A stretch of 64,000 nucleotides of DNA from Streptomyces sp. CB02414 (GTDB taxonomy: Bacteria; Actinomycetota; Actinomycetes; Streptomycetales; Streptomycetaceae): contig NZ_LIPF01000012.1 in NCBI RefSeq assembly GCF_001905385.1, forward strand, positions 1-64,000, read 5' to 3'. The notes under the pieces were generated by a model that was given only the letters and a program-made list of their open reading frames with translations, did not search any database and was not told the DNA's origin. This document shows positions 18,125 to 26,898 of the stretch, piece by piece. Position 1 is the first letter of the stretch; each line of letters opens with the position of its first letter. Made by a program: the position numbers and the translations under genes.

Positions 18125-18310
18125 TCCGGGGAGCCGGAGAGGTGCGGTCGGGGTTTTTGCGTGCGTGGTCGGGATCCTTGCGTGCGTGGGGGCAGGAGTG
18201 CCGGTGGTGATGGCCGGTCGTGCCCGGTTTGCCGGTCTTCGGCGGTGCGGTCATCGTGGAGGGACTGGCCGCGGCGGGAGCGGCCGGGGGGCCGACCGAC
18301 GGAGGTGTGG

Positions 18311-18781
18311 ATGTACGTCGTGAAGAGCCCGTTGTCCGACGCGGACCTGAAGGCCGTCTCCGAGGCGCTCCAGGGCGGCCTCGTGGACCTGGTGGACCTG
18401 GCCCTGGTCGCCAAGCAGATCCACTGGAACGTGGTCGGCCCGCGGTTCCGCTCCGTCCACCTCCAGCTCGACGAACTGGTCGACACCGCGCGCACGCACT
18501 CGGACACCGTGGCCGAGCGCGCCTCGGCGCTGGGAGTCTCCCCTGACGGGCGTGCCGCGACCGTGGCCGTCGGCAGCGGCATCGACGTGACGCCGGACGG
18601 ATGGGTCGACGACAACACCGCGGTGCAGACGATCGTGGACGCGCTGGGCGCGGTGATCACGCGGATGCGGGAGCGGATCGCGGCGACCTGGGACCCCGAC
18701 CCGGTGAGCCAGGACATCTTCATCCAGATCACCGCCGATCTCGAGAAGCAGCACTGGATGTTCCAGGCCGGGAACGGCTGA
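18311..18781 (+). CDS. dps: Dps-family ferritin-like DNA-binding protein
   Basis: The 156-residue protein is a Dps-type miniferritin. All five ferroxidase ligands are present with the spacing of E. coli Dps: His38, His50, Asp54, Asp65 and Glu69. The I-H-W-N-V motif around His38 is typical. Dps dodecamers oxidise ferrous iron with peroxide and protect the nucleoid. S. coelicolor has three dps genes; this position suggests the one called dpsC, but that label is from memory. GGAGG at 18301-18305 sets ATG 18311 as start. A GTG six bases earlier overlaps the ribosome-binding site. Confidence 0.9.
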   Translation: MYVVKSPLSDADLKAVSEALQGGLVDLVDLALVAKQIHWNVVGPRFRSVHLQLDELVDTARTHSDTVAERASALGVSPDGRAATVAVGSGIDVTPDGWVDDNTAVQTIVDALGAVITRMRERIAATWDPDPVSQDIFIQITADLEKQHWMFQAGNG

Positions 18782-18788
18782 CGCGGCC

Positions 18789-19049
18789 ATGGTGTCGGCG
18801 CGGGCCGCTCGCCGGGCGGCCGCGCTGGGGGCCGGCGCGCTGTGGTGGTGGGCCGTACTGCGCCTGGCGCTCGAACCCGGGGCCGGGGTGCTCGAAGGCG
18901 CGGTCGCGGTCGGTGGCTGGGGGCTGAGTGTGCTGCCGGTGCACTGCGTCCCCAGGCGGCAGGCGGTGGGGGCGATGGGCGCGGGGCGGTGGCGGCGGGC
19001 CCTGTTCGCGGCCGTGTGCGGACGGGGATCGCCGAGGGGTGGTGCATGA
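18789..19049 (+). CDS. Small membrane protein of unknown function
   Basis: The 86-residue product begins eight bases after the dps stop. It has two hydrophobic segments (about 10-28 and 34-55) separated by a short loop and a basic C-terminus. No family is recognised. There is no clear Shine-Dalgarno sequence, so expression would depend on read-through and coupling from dps. It ends just before the promoter of the ArsR gene. It may be real because the frame is open with a plausible membrane topology. Confidence 0.5.
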   Translation: MVSARAARRAAALGAGALWWWAVLRLALEPGAGVLEGAVAVGGWGLSVLPVHCVPRRQAVGAMGAGRWRRALFAAVCGRGSPRGGA

Positions 19050-19071
19050 CCCTGGCTCAGGCAGGCAGCGC

Positions 19072-19117
19072 TTTACAAGGCCTCCTGACGGAGCTAACGT
19101 ACAACCAAATGGTTGTA
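19072..19117 (+). promoter_or_regulatory. Promoter and overlapping operator of the ArsR/SRPBCC operon
   Basis: TTTACA (19072-19077) and TAACGT (19095-19100) are 17 bases apart, a strong vegetative promoter. Directly after, TACAACCA-AA-TGGTTGTA (19100-19117) is an 8-bp perfect inverted repeat with a two-base centre. It covers the predicted transcription start and the ATG at 19109. This is an ideal position for autorepression by the encoded ArsR protein. Confidence 0.75.
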
Positions 19118-19501
19118 GATGGAGTTCCCGGAGGCACGGAAGAAGCCGAAGACGTCGTGGACCGCCTGTTCCACGCCTTGGCCGACACGACGCGCCGCGA
19201 CATCCTGCGTCGCTGCGTGGGGGAGGACCTGTCGGTGTCACGACTGGCCAAGGCCTACCCGATGAGCTTCGCCGCGGTGCAGAAACACGTCGCGGTGCTG
19301 GAGCGGGCCGGCCTGGTGGTCAAGCGGCGCCGCGGACGGGAGCAGCTCGTGCGCACCGACCCCGATGCCGTGGGCCGGGCCCGTCAGGCACTGGACGAGC
19401 TCGAGACCGCCTGGCGCGGCCGGGTGGAGCGGATGTCCCGTCTGCTCGCCGGAGAAGCGGAACCCGACGTGCCCAACCCGCTGGAAGGACCGGAACGATG
19501 A
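19109..19501 (+). CDS. ArsR-family HTH repressor
   Basis: The 130-residue protein is a winged-helix ArsR/SmtB-type regulator with A-L-A-D-T-T-R-R-D-I-L (about 24-34) and the recognition segment S-F-A-A-V-Q-K-H-V-A-V-L. It lacks the ELCVCDL-type metal site, so it is of the group paired with SRPBCC proteins. An in-frame ATG at 19046 exists, but the promoter lies between it and 19109, and 19109 sits inside the palindromic operator eight bases after the -10 box. The start is therefore ATG 19109 on a leaderless mRNA. Its stop overlaps the next start (ATGA). Confidence 0.85.
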   Translation: MVVDGVPGGTEEAEDVVDRLFHALADTTRRDILRRCVGEDLSVSRLAKAYPMSFAAVQKHVAVLERAGLVVKRRRGREQLVRTDPDAVGRARQALDELETAWRGRVERMSRLLAGEAEPDVPNPLEGPER

Positions 19502-19983
19502 GCGTCACCAGTCTGAACAAGGACCTCGAGAACCTGACCCTCACCCTGATCGCCGACTTCTCCGCTCCCGTGGAACGGGTGTGGGAGCTGTGGTCCGACC
19601 CCCGGCAGCTGGAGCGCTGGTGGGGCCCGCCGACCTACCCGGCGACGGTGGAAGAGCACGACCTGACCCCGGGCGGGGACGTCACGTATTTCATGACCGG
19701 ACCCGAGGGTGACAAGTACCGCGGCTGGTGGCGGGTCGCCACGGTGGACGCGCCGACGTCCCTGGAGTTCACCGACGGGTTCGCCGACCAGGACGGCGTG
19801 CCCAACGCCGACATGCCGACGACCACGACCAGGGTCACGCTCACCGAGCGCGACGGCGGCACCCGCATGGAGATGCTGGCGGTCTTCGACACCCGGGAGC
19901 AGATGGACCAGCTGATGAAGATGGGCATGGAGGAGGGCCTGCGCGAGGCGGCCGGCCAGATGGACGCCCTGCTCGCCGGCTGA
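19498..19983 (+). CDS. SRPBCC/AHSA1 domain protein
   Basis: The 161-residue product is a START-like AHSA1 domain with the typical F-S-A-P-V-E-R-V-W-E-L-W entry, the L-E-R-W-W-G-P-P turn and a long C-terminal helix. These proteins form a hydrophobic cavity that binds a ligand; no ligand can be predicted here. It is translationally coupled to the ArsR gene, a pairing seen widely in actinobacteria. Control of the pair by the operator at 19100-19117 is likely. It ends two bases from the convergent nei2 gene. Confidence 0.88.
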   Translation: MSVTSLNKDLENLTLTLIADFSAPVERVWELWSDPRQLERWWGPPTYPATVEEHDLTPGGDVTYFMTGPEGDKYRGWWRVATVDAPTSLEFTDGFADQDGVPNADMPTTTTRVTLTERDGGTRMEMLAVFDTREQMDQLMKMGMEEGLREAAGQMDALLAG

Positions 19984-19984
19984 G

Positions 19985-20833
19985 TCAGCGCGGCCCGCGC
20001 TGCCACCCGGGCTCGCCCCGCGGGCCGGTGGCGGCGCGGACGGGGGCGGGGCCGGCCTGGCAGGCCGGGCACCAGTACGTGGGACGCTCACGCGAGCCGT
20101 CGCCCTGGTCGGCCACCCGGACCGAGGTACCGCAGCGCAGGCAGGGCCGGGGCGCCCGGCCGTACACGAACAGGTCCGCGCCGCGCAGGCCCGTCGTGCG
20201 GCGGACCGGACGGTCGCGGTTGGCCTCCAGCAGCCGCTTCGCCAGCGCGGGCACCTTCGCGGCATGCGTGGCGGGCAGCTCCCCGACGGGCAGCCAGGGA
20301 GTGACGCCGAGCAGGAAACAGAGCTCGCACTTGTAGACATTGCCGATACCGGCGAGGTTGCGCTGGTCCAGCAGGGCTTCGCCGAGGGTGCGGGCGGGGT
20401 CACCCAGCAGGTTGGCCAACGCCCGGTCGGGGTCCCAGTCCGGGCCCAGCAGGTCGGGGCCGAGGTGGCCTACGGCGCGCCCCTCGTCGGCCGTGCGGAG
20501 GATCTCCAGCACCGGGAGGCGGTAGCCGACTGCCGTGCGGTCGGCGGTGCCGAGCACGGCGCGGATCTGGTGCGCCGGGCCGCCGCTCCAGCGCCGGCCC
20601 GCCGCGAACACCTTCCAGGAGCCGTCCATCCGCAGGTGCGAGTGCACCGTCAGACCGCCCTCCACGCGGGCCAGCAGGTGCTTGCCGCGCGGGGTGACGT
20701 CCAGGACCGCGCGGCCGGTGAGGTCGGCCGTGGCGTAGCGGGGGACGCGGAAGTCGCTGCGCGTCAGCACCTTGCCGGCGAGGGCGTCGTGCAACCGCCG
20801 CGCGGCCTGCCAGACCGTGTCTCCTTCGGGCAT
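19985..20833 (-). CDS. nei2: Fpg/Nei-family DNA glycosylase (endonuclease VIII 2)
   Basis: The 282-residue enzyme starts with the catalytic M-P-E-G-D (Pro2 is the nucleophile, Glu3 the acid). It has the H2TH region with L-A-G-I-G-N-V-Y-K-C-E and ends in a zinc finger of the form C-L-R-C ... W-C-P-A-C. It excises oxidised bases and cleaves the abasic site. The gene starts 18 bases after the lhr stop on the same strand, so it is likely co-transcribed with lhr and shares its DNA-damage promoter. No separate ribosome-binding site is clear. Confidence 0.92.
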   Translation of the reverse strand: MPEGDTVWQAARRLHDALAGKVLTRSDFRVPRYATADLTGRAVLDVTPRGKHLLARVEGGLTVHSHLRMDGSWKVFAAGRRWSGGPAHQIRAVLGTADRTAVGYRLPVLEILRTADEGRAVGHLGPDLLGPDWDPDRALANLLGDPARTLGEALLDQRNLAGIGNVYKCELCFLLGVTPWLPVGELPATHAAKVPALAKRLLEANRDRPVRRTTGLRGADLFVYGRAPRPCLRCGTSVRVADQGDGSRERPTYWCPACQAGPAPVRAATGPRGEPGWQRGPR

Positions 20834-20851
20834 GGGTCAAGGGTGACAGGC

Positions 20852-23800
20852 TCAGGCGCGGATGCGCAGACCGCGCGGGGTGGCGACGAACCCCGCGTTC
20901 TCCAGCAGCGGGTCGAACGGGGAGGTCAGGGCCGCCGCGCCGTTGACACGCTCCACCGTGACCGTGCCGAGGGATCCGGCACGGGCTGCCTCGGCGAGCG
21001 CCTCCGTCGCCGCGCGCAGGCGGGGATCGTCCGTGGGCGGACCGTCGGGGGCGGACGGCCACAGCAGGAGCGTCTTGCCGCCGCGCTCCATGTAGAGCGC
21101 GGGCTCGCCCTCGACCAGCACCACCAGGGACCCCGCCTTGCGGCCGGGTTTGTGTGTGGAGCCGGCCGGGGGCTCGGGCCAGGGGAGCGCGGCGCCGTAC
21201 GCGTTCGCCGGGTCGGCGGCGGCCAGTACGACGGCGGGCGGACCGGCGGGGGCGCGGCCGCGGCGGTCGCCGAAACCGGTGCCGTACGAACCACTGCTGT
21301 ACGAACCGCGCCGGCCGCCGAAGCCGCTGTCAGCGCCTCCGGGTAGCCCTCCGAAGCTGCCGGGACTGCCGCCCTGCGCGCCGCCGCCGCGCGGGCCGCC
21401 GGCGCCCGGCTCGGGGTAGTCGCGGGGGGAGATGTAGTCACCACGGGACGGGGACCGGCCCAGCCCGTCCGGGTCCGCGAAGACGTCGTCCGAGGGACCC
21501 GGGGCGCCGGAAGCGCCGGGCGACCCGTGGCCGCCGGGCTGGAAGCCGTCGGACGGGGCGTCGAACGAGCCGTCGTAAGGGCCGGCCCAGGGCGAGCCGG
21601 GGGCCGGGCCGGGGAAACCGTCGGGTGCCGCCGGGCTGTCGTGGCCGCCGGCGAAGGGCGCCGGTCCCGGGGCGCCCTCGCCGCGGTCCCGGGCGTTCGC
21701 CACCGCACGCAACCGGTCCACGGCGCCCTCCATGGCGAACTGCGCCGCCCCGAGCCCTTCCACGACATAGCCCCGCCGGGCCTGCCCGCTCTCCTCGAAG
21801 GCGGCCAGAATGCGGTACACCGCCGAGAAACCGCCCTCGACGCCCTCGGCCGCGACCGCACCCCTGGTCACCACGCCGTGTCGGTCGAGGAGCGTGCGGG
21901 CCAGCGCGTGAGCGCGCACCGTCGTGTCCGGCTCCCGGGCCGGGAGCAGCGACCATCGTCCGGCGACGGTCGGCGGGCCGCCGCGGGCGGCGGGCCGGGC
22001 GGCGGCCGTGAGCGAGCCGTAGCGTCCGCGGGGCACGGATCGCTTGGCGCGGTGAGCGGTGGAGCCCGCGGTGCGGCCGGAGCCCAGCAGGGAGCGCAGG
22101 GGCGCGAGCGTGTCGTTGGTCAGCCGTCCGGACCACGCCAGCTCCCACACGGCGTCGGCCAGCTGTGGATCGGTGACGTCCGGGTGGGTGGTCGCACGGA
22201 CCTGGTCGGCGATCTGGCGGAAGAAGAGGCCGTACCCGCCCGAGAGGGCGCTCAGGACGGACTCGTGCAGAGCGGTCGTCTCCAGGGGGTGCGGAGGCGG
22301 CAGGAGCACGGGGGCCGCGTCCGCGAGGTAGAGGGAGACCCAGCCGTCCTTGCCGGGGAGCGAGCCGGCTCCGGCCCACACCACCTCGCCGGCGGCCGTG
22401 AGTTCGTCCAGCATCGCCGGGTTGTAGTGCGCCACCCGCGACGGCAGGACCAGCTTCTCCAGGGCGGAGGCGGGCACCGACGCGCCCTGCAACTGCTCGA
22501 CCGCACGGACCAGCCCGTCGACGCCGCGCAGCGCGTGCCCCTTGCCGATGTGCTGCCACTGGGGAAGGAACTGCCCGAGCGCGGCCGGCGGCACCGGCTC
22601 CAGTTCGTGCCGGAGCGCGGCCAGGGAGCGGCGCCGCAACCGGCGCAGGACCGTCGCGTCGCACCACTCCTGGCCGATGCCGGCCGGATGGAACTCGCCC
22701 TGCACGACACGGCCCGCCGCCGCGAGCCGTTGCAGGGCGCCGTCGGTGACCGCCACGCCGAGGCCGAAGCGGGCCGCCGCGGTGACCGACGTGAACGGGC
22801 CGTGGGTGCGGGCGTGGCGGGCCAGCAGGTCGCCGAGGGGGTCCTTGACCGGCTCGGTGAAGGCCTCCGGCACGCCGACGGGCAGCGCCGTGCCCAGCGC
22901 GTCGCGCAGCCGCCCCGCGTCCTCGATCGCCGCCCAGTGGTCGGCACCGGCGATCCGTACCTTGATCGCGCGCCGGGCGGCGGCCAGCTCCGGCGCCCAC
23001 CGCGGCTCGGCACCCCGCTCGGCCAGCTCGGCGTCGGTGAGCGGGCCGAGCACCCGCAGCAGGTCCGCGACGCCCTCCGGGTCCTTCACCCGGCGGTCGT
23101 CGGTGAGCCACTGCAGCTCGCGCTCCAGCTCGGTCAGCACCTCCGCGTCGAGCAGCTCGCGCAGCTCCGCCTGGCCGAGCAGTTCGGCCAGCAGCCGGGA
23201 GTCCAGCGACAGGGCGGCGGCCCGGCGCTCGGCGAGGGGCGAGTCGCCCTCGTACAGGAACTGTGCGACGTAGCCGAAGAGCAGCGAGCGGGCGAACGGC
23301 GACGGCTCCGGGGTGGTGACCTCGACCAGGCGCACCTTGCGCGACTCCAGGTCGCCCATCAGCTCGACAAGACCGGGCACGTCGAAGACGTCCTGGAGGC
23401 ACTCGCGGATCGCCTCCAGGACGATCGGGAACGAGCCGTACTCGCTCGCCACCTCCAGCAGCTGCGCGGCGCGCTGCCGCTGCTGCCACAACGGGGTGCG
23501 CTTGCCGGGGCTGCGGCGCGGCAGCAGCAGCGCACGGGCGGCGCACTCGCGGAACCGGGACGCGAACAGCGCGGAGCCGCCCACCTGGTCGGTGACGACC
23601 CGGTCCACCTCTCCCTTGTCGAAGACGACGTCGGCCGCGCCGACGGGCGCCTTCTCGGCGTCGTACTCGAGGCCCGGCTTCGCGGGGTCCTGGTCGAGGA
23701 AGTCCAGACCCATCAGGTCGGCGTCCGGCAGGCGCAGCACGATGCCGTCGTCGGCGTGCATGACCTGCGCGTCCATGCCGTACCGCTCGGTCAGCTTGGC

Positions 23801-25924
23801 ACCGAGCGCCAGCGCCCACGGGGCGTGGACCTGCGCGCCGAAGGGGGAGTGGACCACGACCCGCCAGTCGCCCAGCTCGTCCCGGAACCGTTCGACCACG
23901 ATGGTGCGGTCGTCGGGGACGTGTCCGCAGGCCTCGCGCTGTTCGTCGAGGTACGCCAGCACGTTGTCCGCCGCCCAGGCGTCCAGCCCGGCGGTGACCA
24001 GGCGCAGCCGGGCGTCCTCCTTGGCGAGGGAGCCGACCTCGCGCAGGAAGGCGCCGAGTGCGCGGCCCAGTTCCAAGGGCCGGCCCAGCTGGTCGCCCTT
24101 CCAGAACGGCAGCCGGCCCGGCACGCCGGGAGCCGGGGAGACCAGCACCCGGTCGCGGGTGATGTCCTCGATCCGCCAGGAGCTGGTGCCGAGCGTGAAG
24201 ACGTCCCCCACGCGGGATTCGTACACCATCTCCTCGTCGAGCTCGCCGACCCGGCCGCCGCCCTTCTTCGGGTCGGCTCCGGCGAGGAAGACACCGAAGA
24301 GTCCGCGGTCGGGAATCGTGCCGCCGGACGTGACCGCGAGGCGCTGCGCGCCCGGCCGGCCGGTGATCGTGCCGGCGACCCGGTCCCAGACCACGCGCGG
24401 GCGCAGTTCGGCGAAGGCGTCGGACGGATAGCGGCCCGCGAGCATGTCCAGGACCGCCGTGAAGGCCGACTCCGGCAGCGAGGCGAACGGGGCGGCGCGT
24501 CGGACGGTGGCGAGCAGGTCGTCGACCTGCCAGGTGTCCAGGGCCGTCATCGCCACGATCTGCTGCGCCAGGACGTCCAGCGGGTTGGCCGGGATCCTGA
24601 GCGCCTCGATGGCGCCGTCGCGCATCCGCTCGGTGACCACGGCCGCCTGCACCAGGTCCCCGCGGTACTTGGGGAAGACCACGCCCGTGGAGACGGCGCC
24701 GACCTGGTGTCCCGCGCGGCCGACGCGCTGGAGGCCGGAGGCCACGGAGGGCGGCGACTCGACCTGGACGACCAGGTCGACGGCGCCCATGTCGATGCCC
24801 AGCTCCAGGCTGGACGTCGCCACCACCGCGGGCAGGCGGCCCGCCTTGAGGTCCTCCTCGACCAGGGCGCGCTGCTCCTTGGAGACCGAGCCGTGGTGGG
24901 CGCGGGCGATCACGGACGGGGCGCCCTGCGCGACGCCCGACCCGCCCATGAGCTCCGCGGGGGAGTGGTGCTCGTCCAGCGGCTCACCGGTGGCCCGCTC
25001 GTACGCGATCTCGTTGAGCCTGTTGCACAGGCGTTCCGCCAGGCGCCGGGAGTTGGCGAAGACGATCGTGGAGCGGTGCGCCTGGACGAGGTCGGTGATG
25101 CGCTCCTCCACGTGCGGCCAGATCGACGGTCGCTCCGCGCCCTCGTTGCCGTCCGCGACCGGGGAGCCGCCCAGCTCGCCCAGGTCCTCGACCGGGACGA
25201 CGACGGACAGGTCGAACTCCTTGCCCGACTCCGGCTGGACCACCTCCACCCTGCCGCGCGGGGCCAGGAACCGGGCGACCTCGTCCACGGGGCGGACCGT
25301 CGCCGACAGCCCGATGCGGCGGGCCGGCTTCGACAGCAGCTCGTCCAGCCGCTCCAGGGTGAGTGCGAGATGGGCGCCGCGCTTGGTGCCCGCCACCGCG
25401 TGCACCTCGTCCAGGATCACCGTCTCGACGCCGGTCAGCGCGTCGCGCGTGGCCGACGTCAGCATCAGGAACAGGGACTCTGGGGTGGTGATCAGGATGT
25501 CCGGCGGACGGGTGGACAGGGCACGGCGCTCGGCGGCCGGGGTGTCGCCGGAGCGGATACCGACCTTGACCTCGGGCTCGGGCAGGCCGAGGCGCACGGA
25601 TTCCTGGCGGATGCCGGTCAGGGGACTGCGGAGATTGCGCTCGACGTCGACGGCCAGGGCCTTGAGCGGGGAGACGTAAAGGACCCGGCAGCGCTTCTTG
25701 GGGTCGGCGGGCGGCGGCGTCGAGGCCAGCTGGTCCAGGGCGGCGAGGAAGGCGGCCAGCGTCTTGCCGGAGCCGGTGGGGGCGACCACCAGGACGTCGG
25801 AGCCCTCCGAGATGGCCTGCCACGCCCCCGCCTGGGCGGCGGTGGGCGCGGAGAAGGCCCCCGTGAACCAGCCGCGGGTCGCGGGGGAGAAGCCGTCCAG
25901 GGCTCGGTGTGCGGAGCTGACCAT
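20852..25924 (-). CDS. lhr: Lhr-type ATP-dependent DNA helicase
   Basis: The 1690-residue protein is a full-length bacterial Lhr (SF2 helicase). Walker A is A-P-T-G-S-G-K-T at residues 48-55, followed by a D-E-V-H box, the helicase C domain with V-G-R-A-G-H, winged-helix and beta-barrel domains, and the long Lhr C-terminal half. About 150 residues (roughly 1411-1561) form a Gly/Pro/Ser-rich low-complexity insertion near the C-terminus. Lhr unwinds DNA and RNA:DNA hybrids and is DNA-damage inducible in mycobacteria. Start ATG 25924 lies six bases after a -10-like element belonging to a TTGTCAGTG promoter. The stretch open further upstream overlaps that promoter. Confidence 0.94.
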   Translation of the reverse strand: MVSSAHRALDGFSPATRGWFTGAFSAPTAAQAGAWQAISEGSDVLVVAPTGSGKTLAAFLAALDQLASTPPPADPKKRCRVLYVSPLKALAVDVERNLRSPLTGIRQESVRLGLPEPEVKVGIRSGDTPAAERRALSTRPPDILITTPESLFLMLTSATRDALTGVETVILDEVHAVAGTKRGAHLALTLERLDELLSKPARRIGLSATVRPVDEVARFLAPRGRVEVVQPESGKEFDLSVVVPVEDLGELGGSPVADGNEGAERPSIWPHVEERITDLVQAHRSTIVFANSRRLAERLCNRLNEIAYERATGEPLDEHHSPAELMGGSGVAQGAPSVIARAHHGSVSKEQRALVEEDLKAGRLPAVVATSSLELGIDMGAVDLVVQVESPPSVASGLQRVGRAGHQVGAVSTGVVFPKYRGDLVQAAVVTERMRDGAIEALRIPANPLDVLAQQIVAMTALDTWQVDDLLATVRRAAPFASLPESAFTAVLDMLAGRYPSDAFAELRPRVVWDRVAGTITGRPGAQRLAVTSGGTIPDRGLFGVFLAGADPKKGGGRVGELDEEMVYESRVGDVFTLGTSSWRIEDITRDRVLVSPAPGVPGRLPFWKGDQLGRPLELGRALGAFLREVGSLAKEDARLRLVTAGLDAWAADNVLAYLDEQREACGHVPDDRTIVVERFRDELGDWRVVVHSPFGAQVHAPWALALGAKLTERYGMDAQVMHADDGIVLRLPDADLMGLDFLDQDPAKPGLEYDAEKAPVGAADVVFDKGEVDRVVTDQVGGSALFASRFRECAARALLLPRRSPGKRTPLWQQRQRAAQLLEVASEYGSFPIVLEAIRECLQDVFDVPGLVELMGDLESRKVRLVEVTTPEPSPFARSLLFGYVAQFLYEGDSPLAERRAAALSLDSRLLAELLGQAELRELLDAEVLTELERELQWLTDDRRVKDPEGVADLLRVLGPLTDAELAERGAEPRWAPELAAARRAIKVRIAGADHWAAIEDAGRLRDALGTALPVGVPEAFTEPVKDPLGDLLARHARTHGPFTSVTAAARFGLGVAVTDGALQRLAAAGRVVQGEFHPAGIGQEWCDATVLRRLRRRSLAALRHELEPVPPAALGQFLPQWQHIGKGHALRGVDGLVRAVEQLQGASVPASALEKLVLPSRVAHYNPAMLDELTAAGEVVWAGAGSLPGKDGWVSLYLADAAPVLLPPPHPLETTALHESVLSALSGGYGLFFRQIADQVRATTHPDVTDPQLADAVWELAWSGRLTNDTLAPLRSLLGSGRTAGSTAHRAKRSVPRGRYGSLTAAARPAARGGPPTVAGRWSLLPAREPDTTVRAHALARTLLDRHGVVTRGAVAAEGVEGGFSAVYRILAAFEESGQARRGYVVEGLGAAQFAMEGAVDRLRAVANARDRGEGAPGPAPFAGGHDSPAAPDGFPGPAPGSPWAGPYDGSFDAPSDGFQPGGHGSPGASGAPGPSDDVFADPDGLGRSPSRGDYISPRDYPEPGAGGPRGGGAQGGSPGSFGGLPGGADSGFGGRRGSYSSGSYGTGFGDRRGRAPAGPPAVVLAAADPANAYGAALPWPEPPAGSTHKPGRKAGSLVVLVEGEPALYMERGGKTLLLWPSAPDGPPTDDPRLRAATEALAEAARAGSLGTVTVERVNGAAALTSPFDPLLENAGFVATPRGLRIRA

Positions 25925-25930
25925 GGATCC

Positions 25931-25953
25931 ATCGTGCACCCGAGCACTGACAA
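25931..25953 (-). promoter_or_regulatory. PafBC/RecA-NDp-type DNA-damage promoter of lhr
   Basis: On the minus strand TTGTCAGTG (25953-25945) is followed after exactly eight bases by CACGAT (25936-25931) and then, after six bases, by the lhr ATG. The spacing fits the published mycobacterial motif TTGTCAGTG-N8-TAnnnT. The first base of the -10 box deviates. The same element precedes recA at 30925. Confidence 0.7.
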
Positions 25954-26031
25954 TCGGCCTGAGCTGGGCGGATGCGGGTGCCTGCGGCTGCGGTGGCGGG
26001 GCGGCGCGCAAGCGTGACGGAGAATGGGCGC

Positions 26032-26898
26032 ATGGCGGGATCGGGTGAGCGGGCGCGGCACTGGCGGTACCCGGAGCTGCCCGGCGTCGACCTGCTCCGG
26101 GCCCAGTACATACGGAAGACCTTCATCCGCCACACGCACGAGCACTTCGTCATCGCCGCCATCGCCGACGGCGTGGAGATCTTCCACCACGGCGGGAGCG
26201 ACCAGTACGCAGGGGCCGGGTCGCTCGCCCTCGTCAACCCGGACACCCCGCACACGGGTCGGGCCGGCGTACCGGAGGGCTGGCGCTACGGTGCCGTCTA
26301 CCCGGCGCCCGAGCTCGTGGCCGGCATCGCGGCGGAGACGACCACACTGCGCGGGACACCCGGATTCGTCAGGCCGGTGCTCGACGACCCGTACACCGTC
26401 GAGCTGGTGCACCGCGTGCTGCGGGCCGCCGACGAGGGGAACGCGCTCGCCGCCGACACCCTGCTGCGCGTGGCCGTCACCCGGCTGCTGCGGCTGAACG
26501 GCGGTGCGCTGCCGCGCCGGGAGGTGCGGACGGCCGGGGCGCGGATCGCGGCACGCGCGCGTGCCGTGCTGGAGGAGCGGATGGCCGGCCCGCCGAGTCT
26601 GGAACGGCTCGCCGCCGAGCTCGGCAGCAGTCCCTTCGCGCTGCTGCGCGCCTTCCGGGACGCCTACGGGATGCCGCCCCACACCTGGCTGACGGACGCC
26701 CGGGTACGCCGGGCGCGGCGGCTGCTGGACACCGGGACGTCACTGGCCGAGGCCGCCGTCGCCGTGGGCTTCACCGACCAGCCGCACCTGAACCGGCACT
26801 TCGCGCGGATCGTGGGTGTGCCGCCCGGCGCCTACCAGCGGGAGCGCAAGAACGTACAAGACGCGCGGCGGAGACTTCTCCTACCGTCCGAGGAGTGA
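26032..26898 (+). CDS. AraC-family transcriptional regulator
   Basis: The 288-residue protein has an N-terminal cupin-like ligand-binding half with H-T-H-E-H-F-V (about 27-33) and a C-terminal double helix-turn-helix (about 185-285) with A-V-A-V-G-F-T-D-Q-P-H-L-N-R-H-F, the AraC signature. Its stop overlaps the start of azlC (GTGA), so it should control or respond to the azlCD exporter genes, as is common for this arrangement. ATG 26032 is preceded by GGAGA; a GAGAAT hexamer six bases before the start could instead give a leaderless mRNA. The 107-base gap to lhr holds both divergent promoters. Confidence 0.9.
   Translation: MAGSGERARHWRYPELPGVDLLRAQYIRKTFIRHTHEHFVIAAIADGVEIFHHGGSDQYAGAGSLALVNPDTPHTGRAGVPEGWRYGAVYPAPELVAGIAAETTTLRGTPGFVRPVLDDPYTVELVHRVLRAADEGNALAADTLLRVAVTRLLRLNGGALPRREVRTAGARIAARARAVLEERMAGPPSLERLAAELGSSPFALLRAFRDAYGMPPHTWLTDARVRRARRLLDTGTSLAEAAVAVGFTDQPHLNRHFARIVGVPPGAYQRERKNVQDARRRLLLPSEE

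Noticed and set aside
19046..19108. Longer N-terminus for the ArsR protein from ATG 19046
   Set aside because: A strong promoter and an operator lie within this extension, so it would not be transcribed as part of the gene.
21527..26017. A plus-strand open frame of about 1500 codons opposite lhr
   Set aside because: Composition is that of an antisense shadow with no recognisable motif, while the minus strand encodes an intact Lhr.
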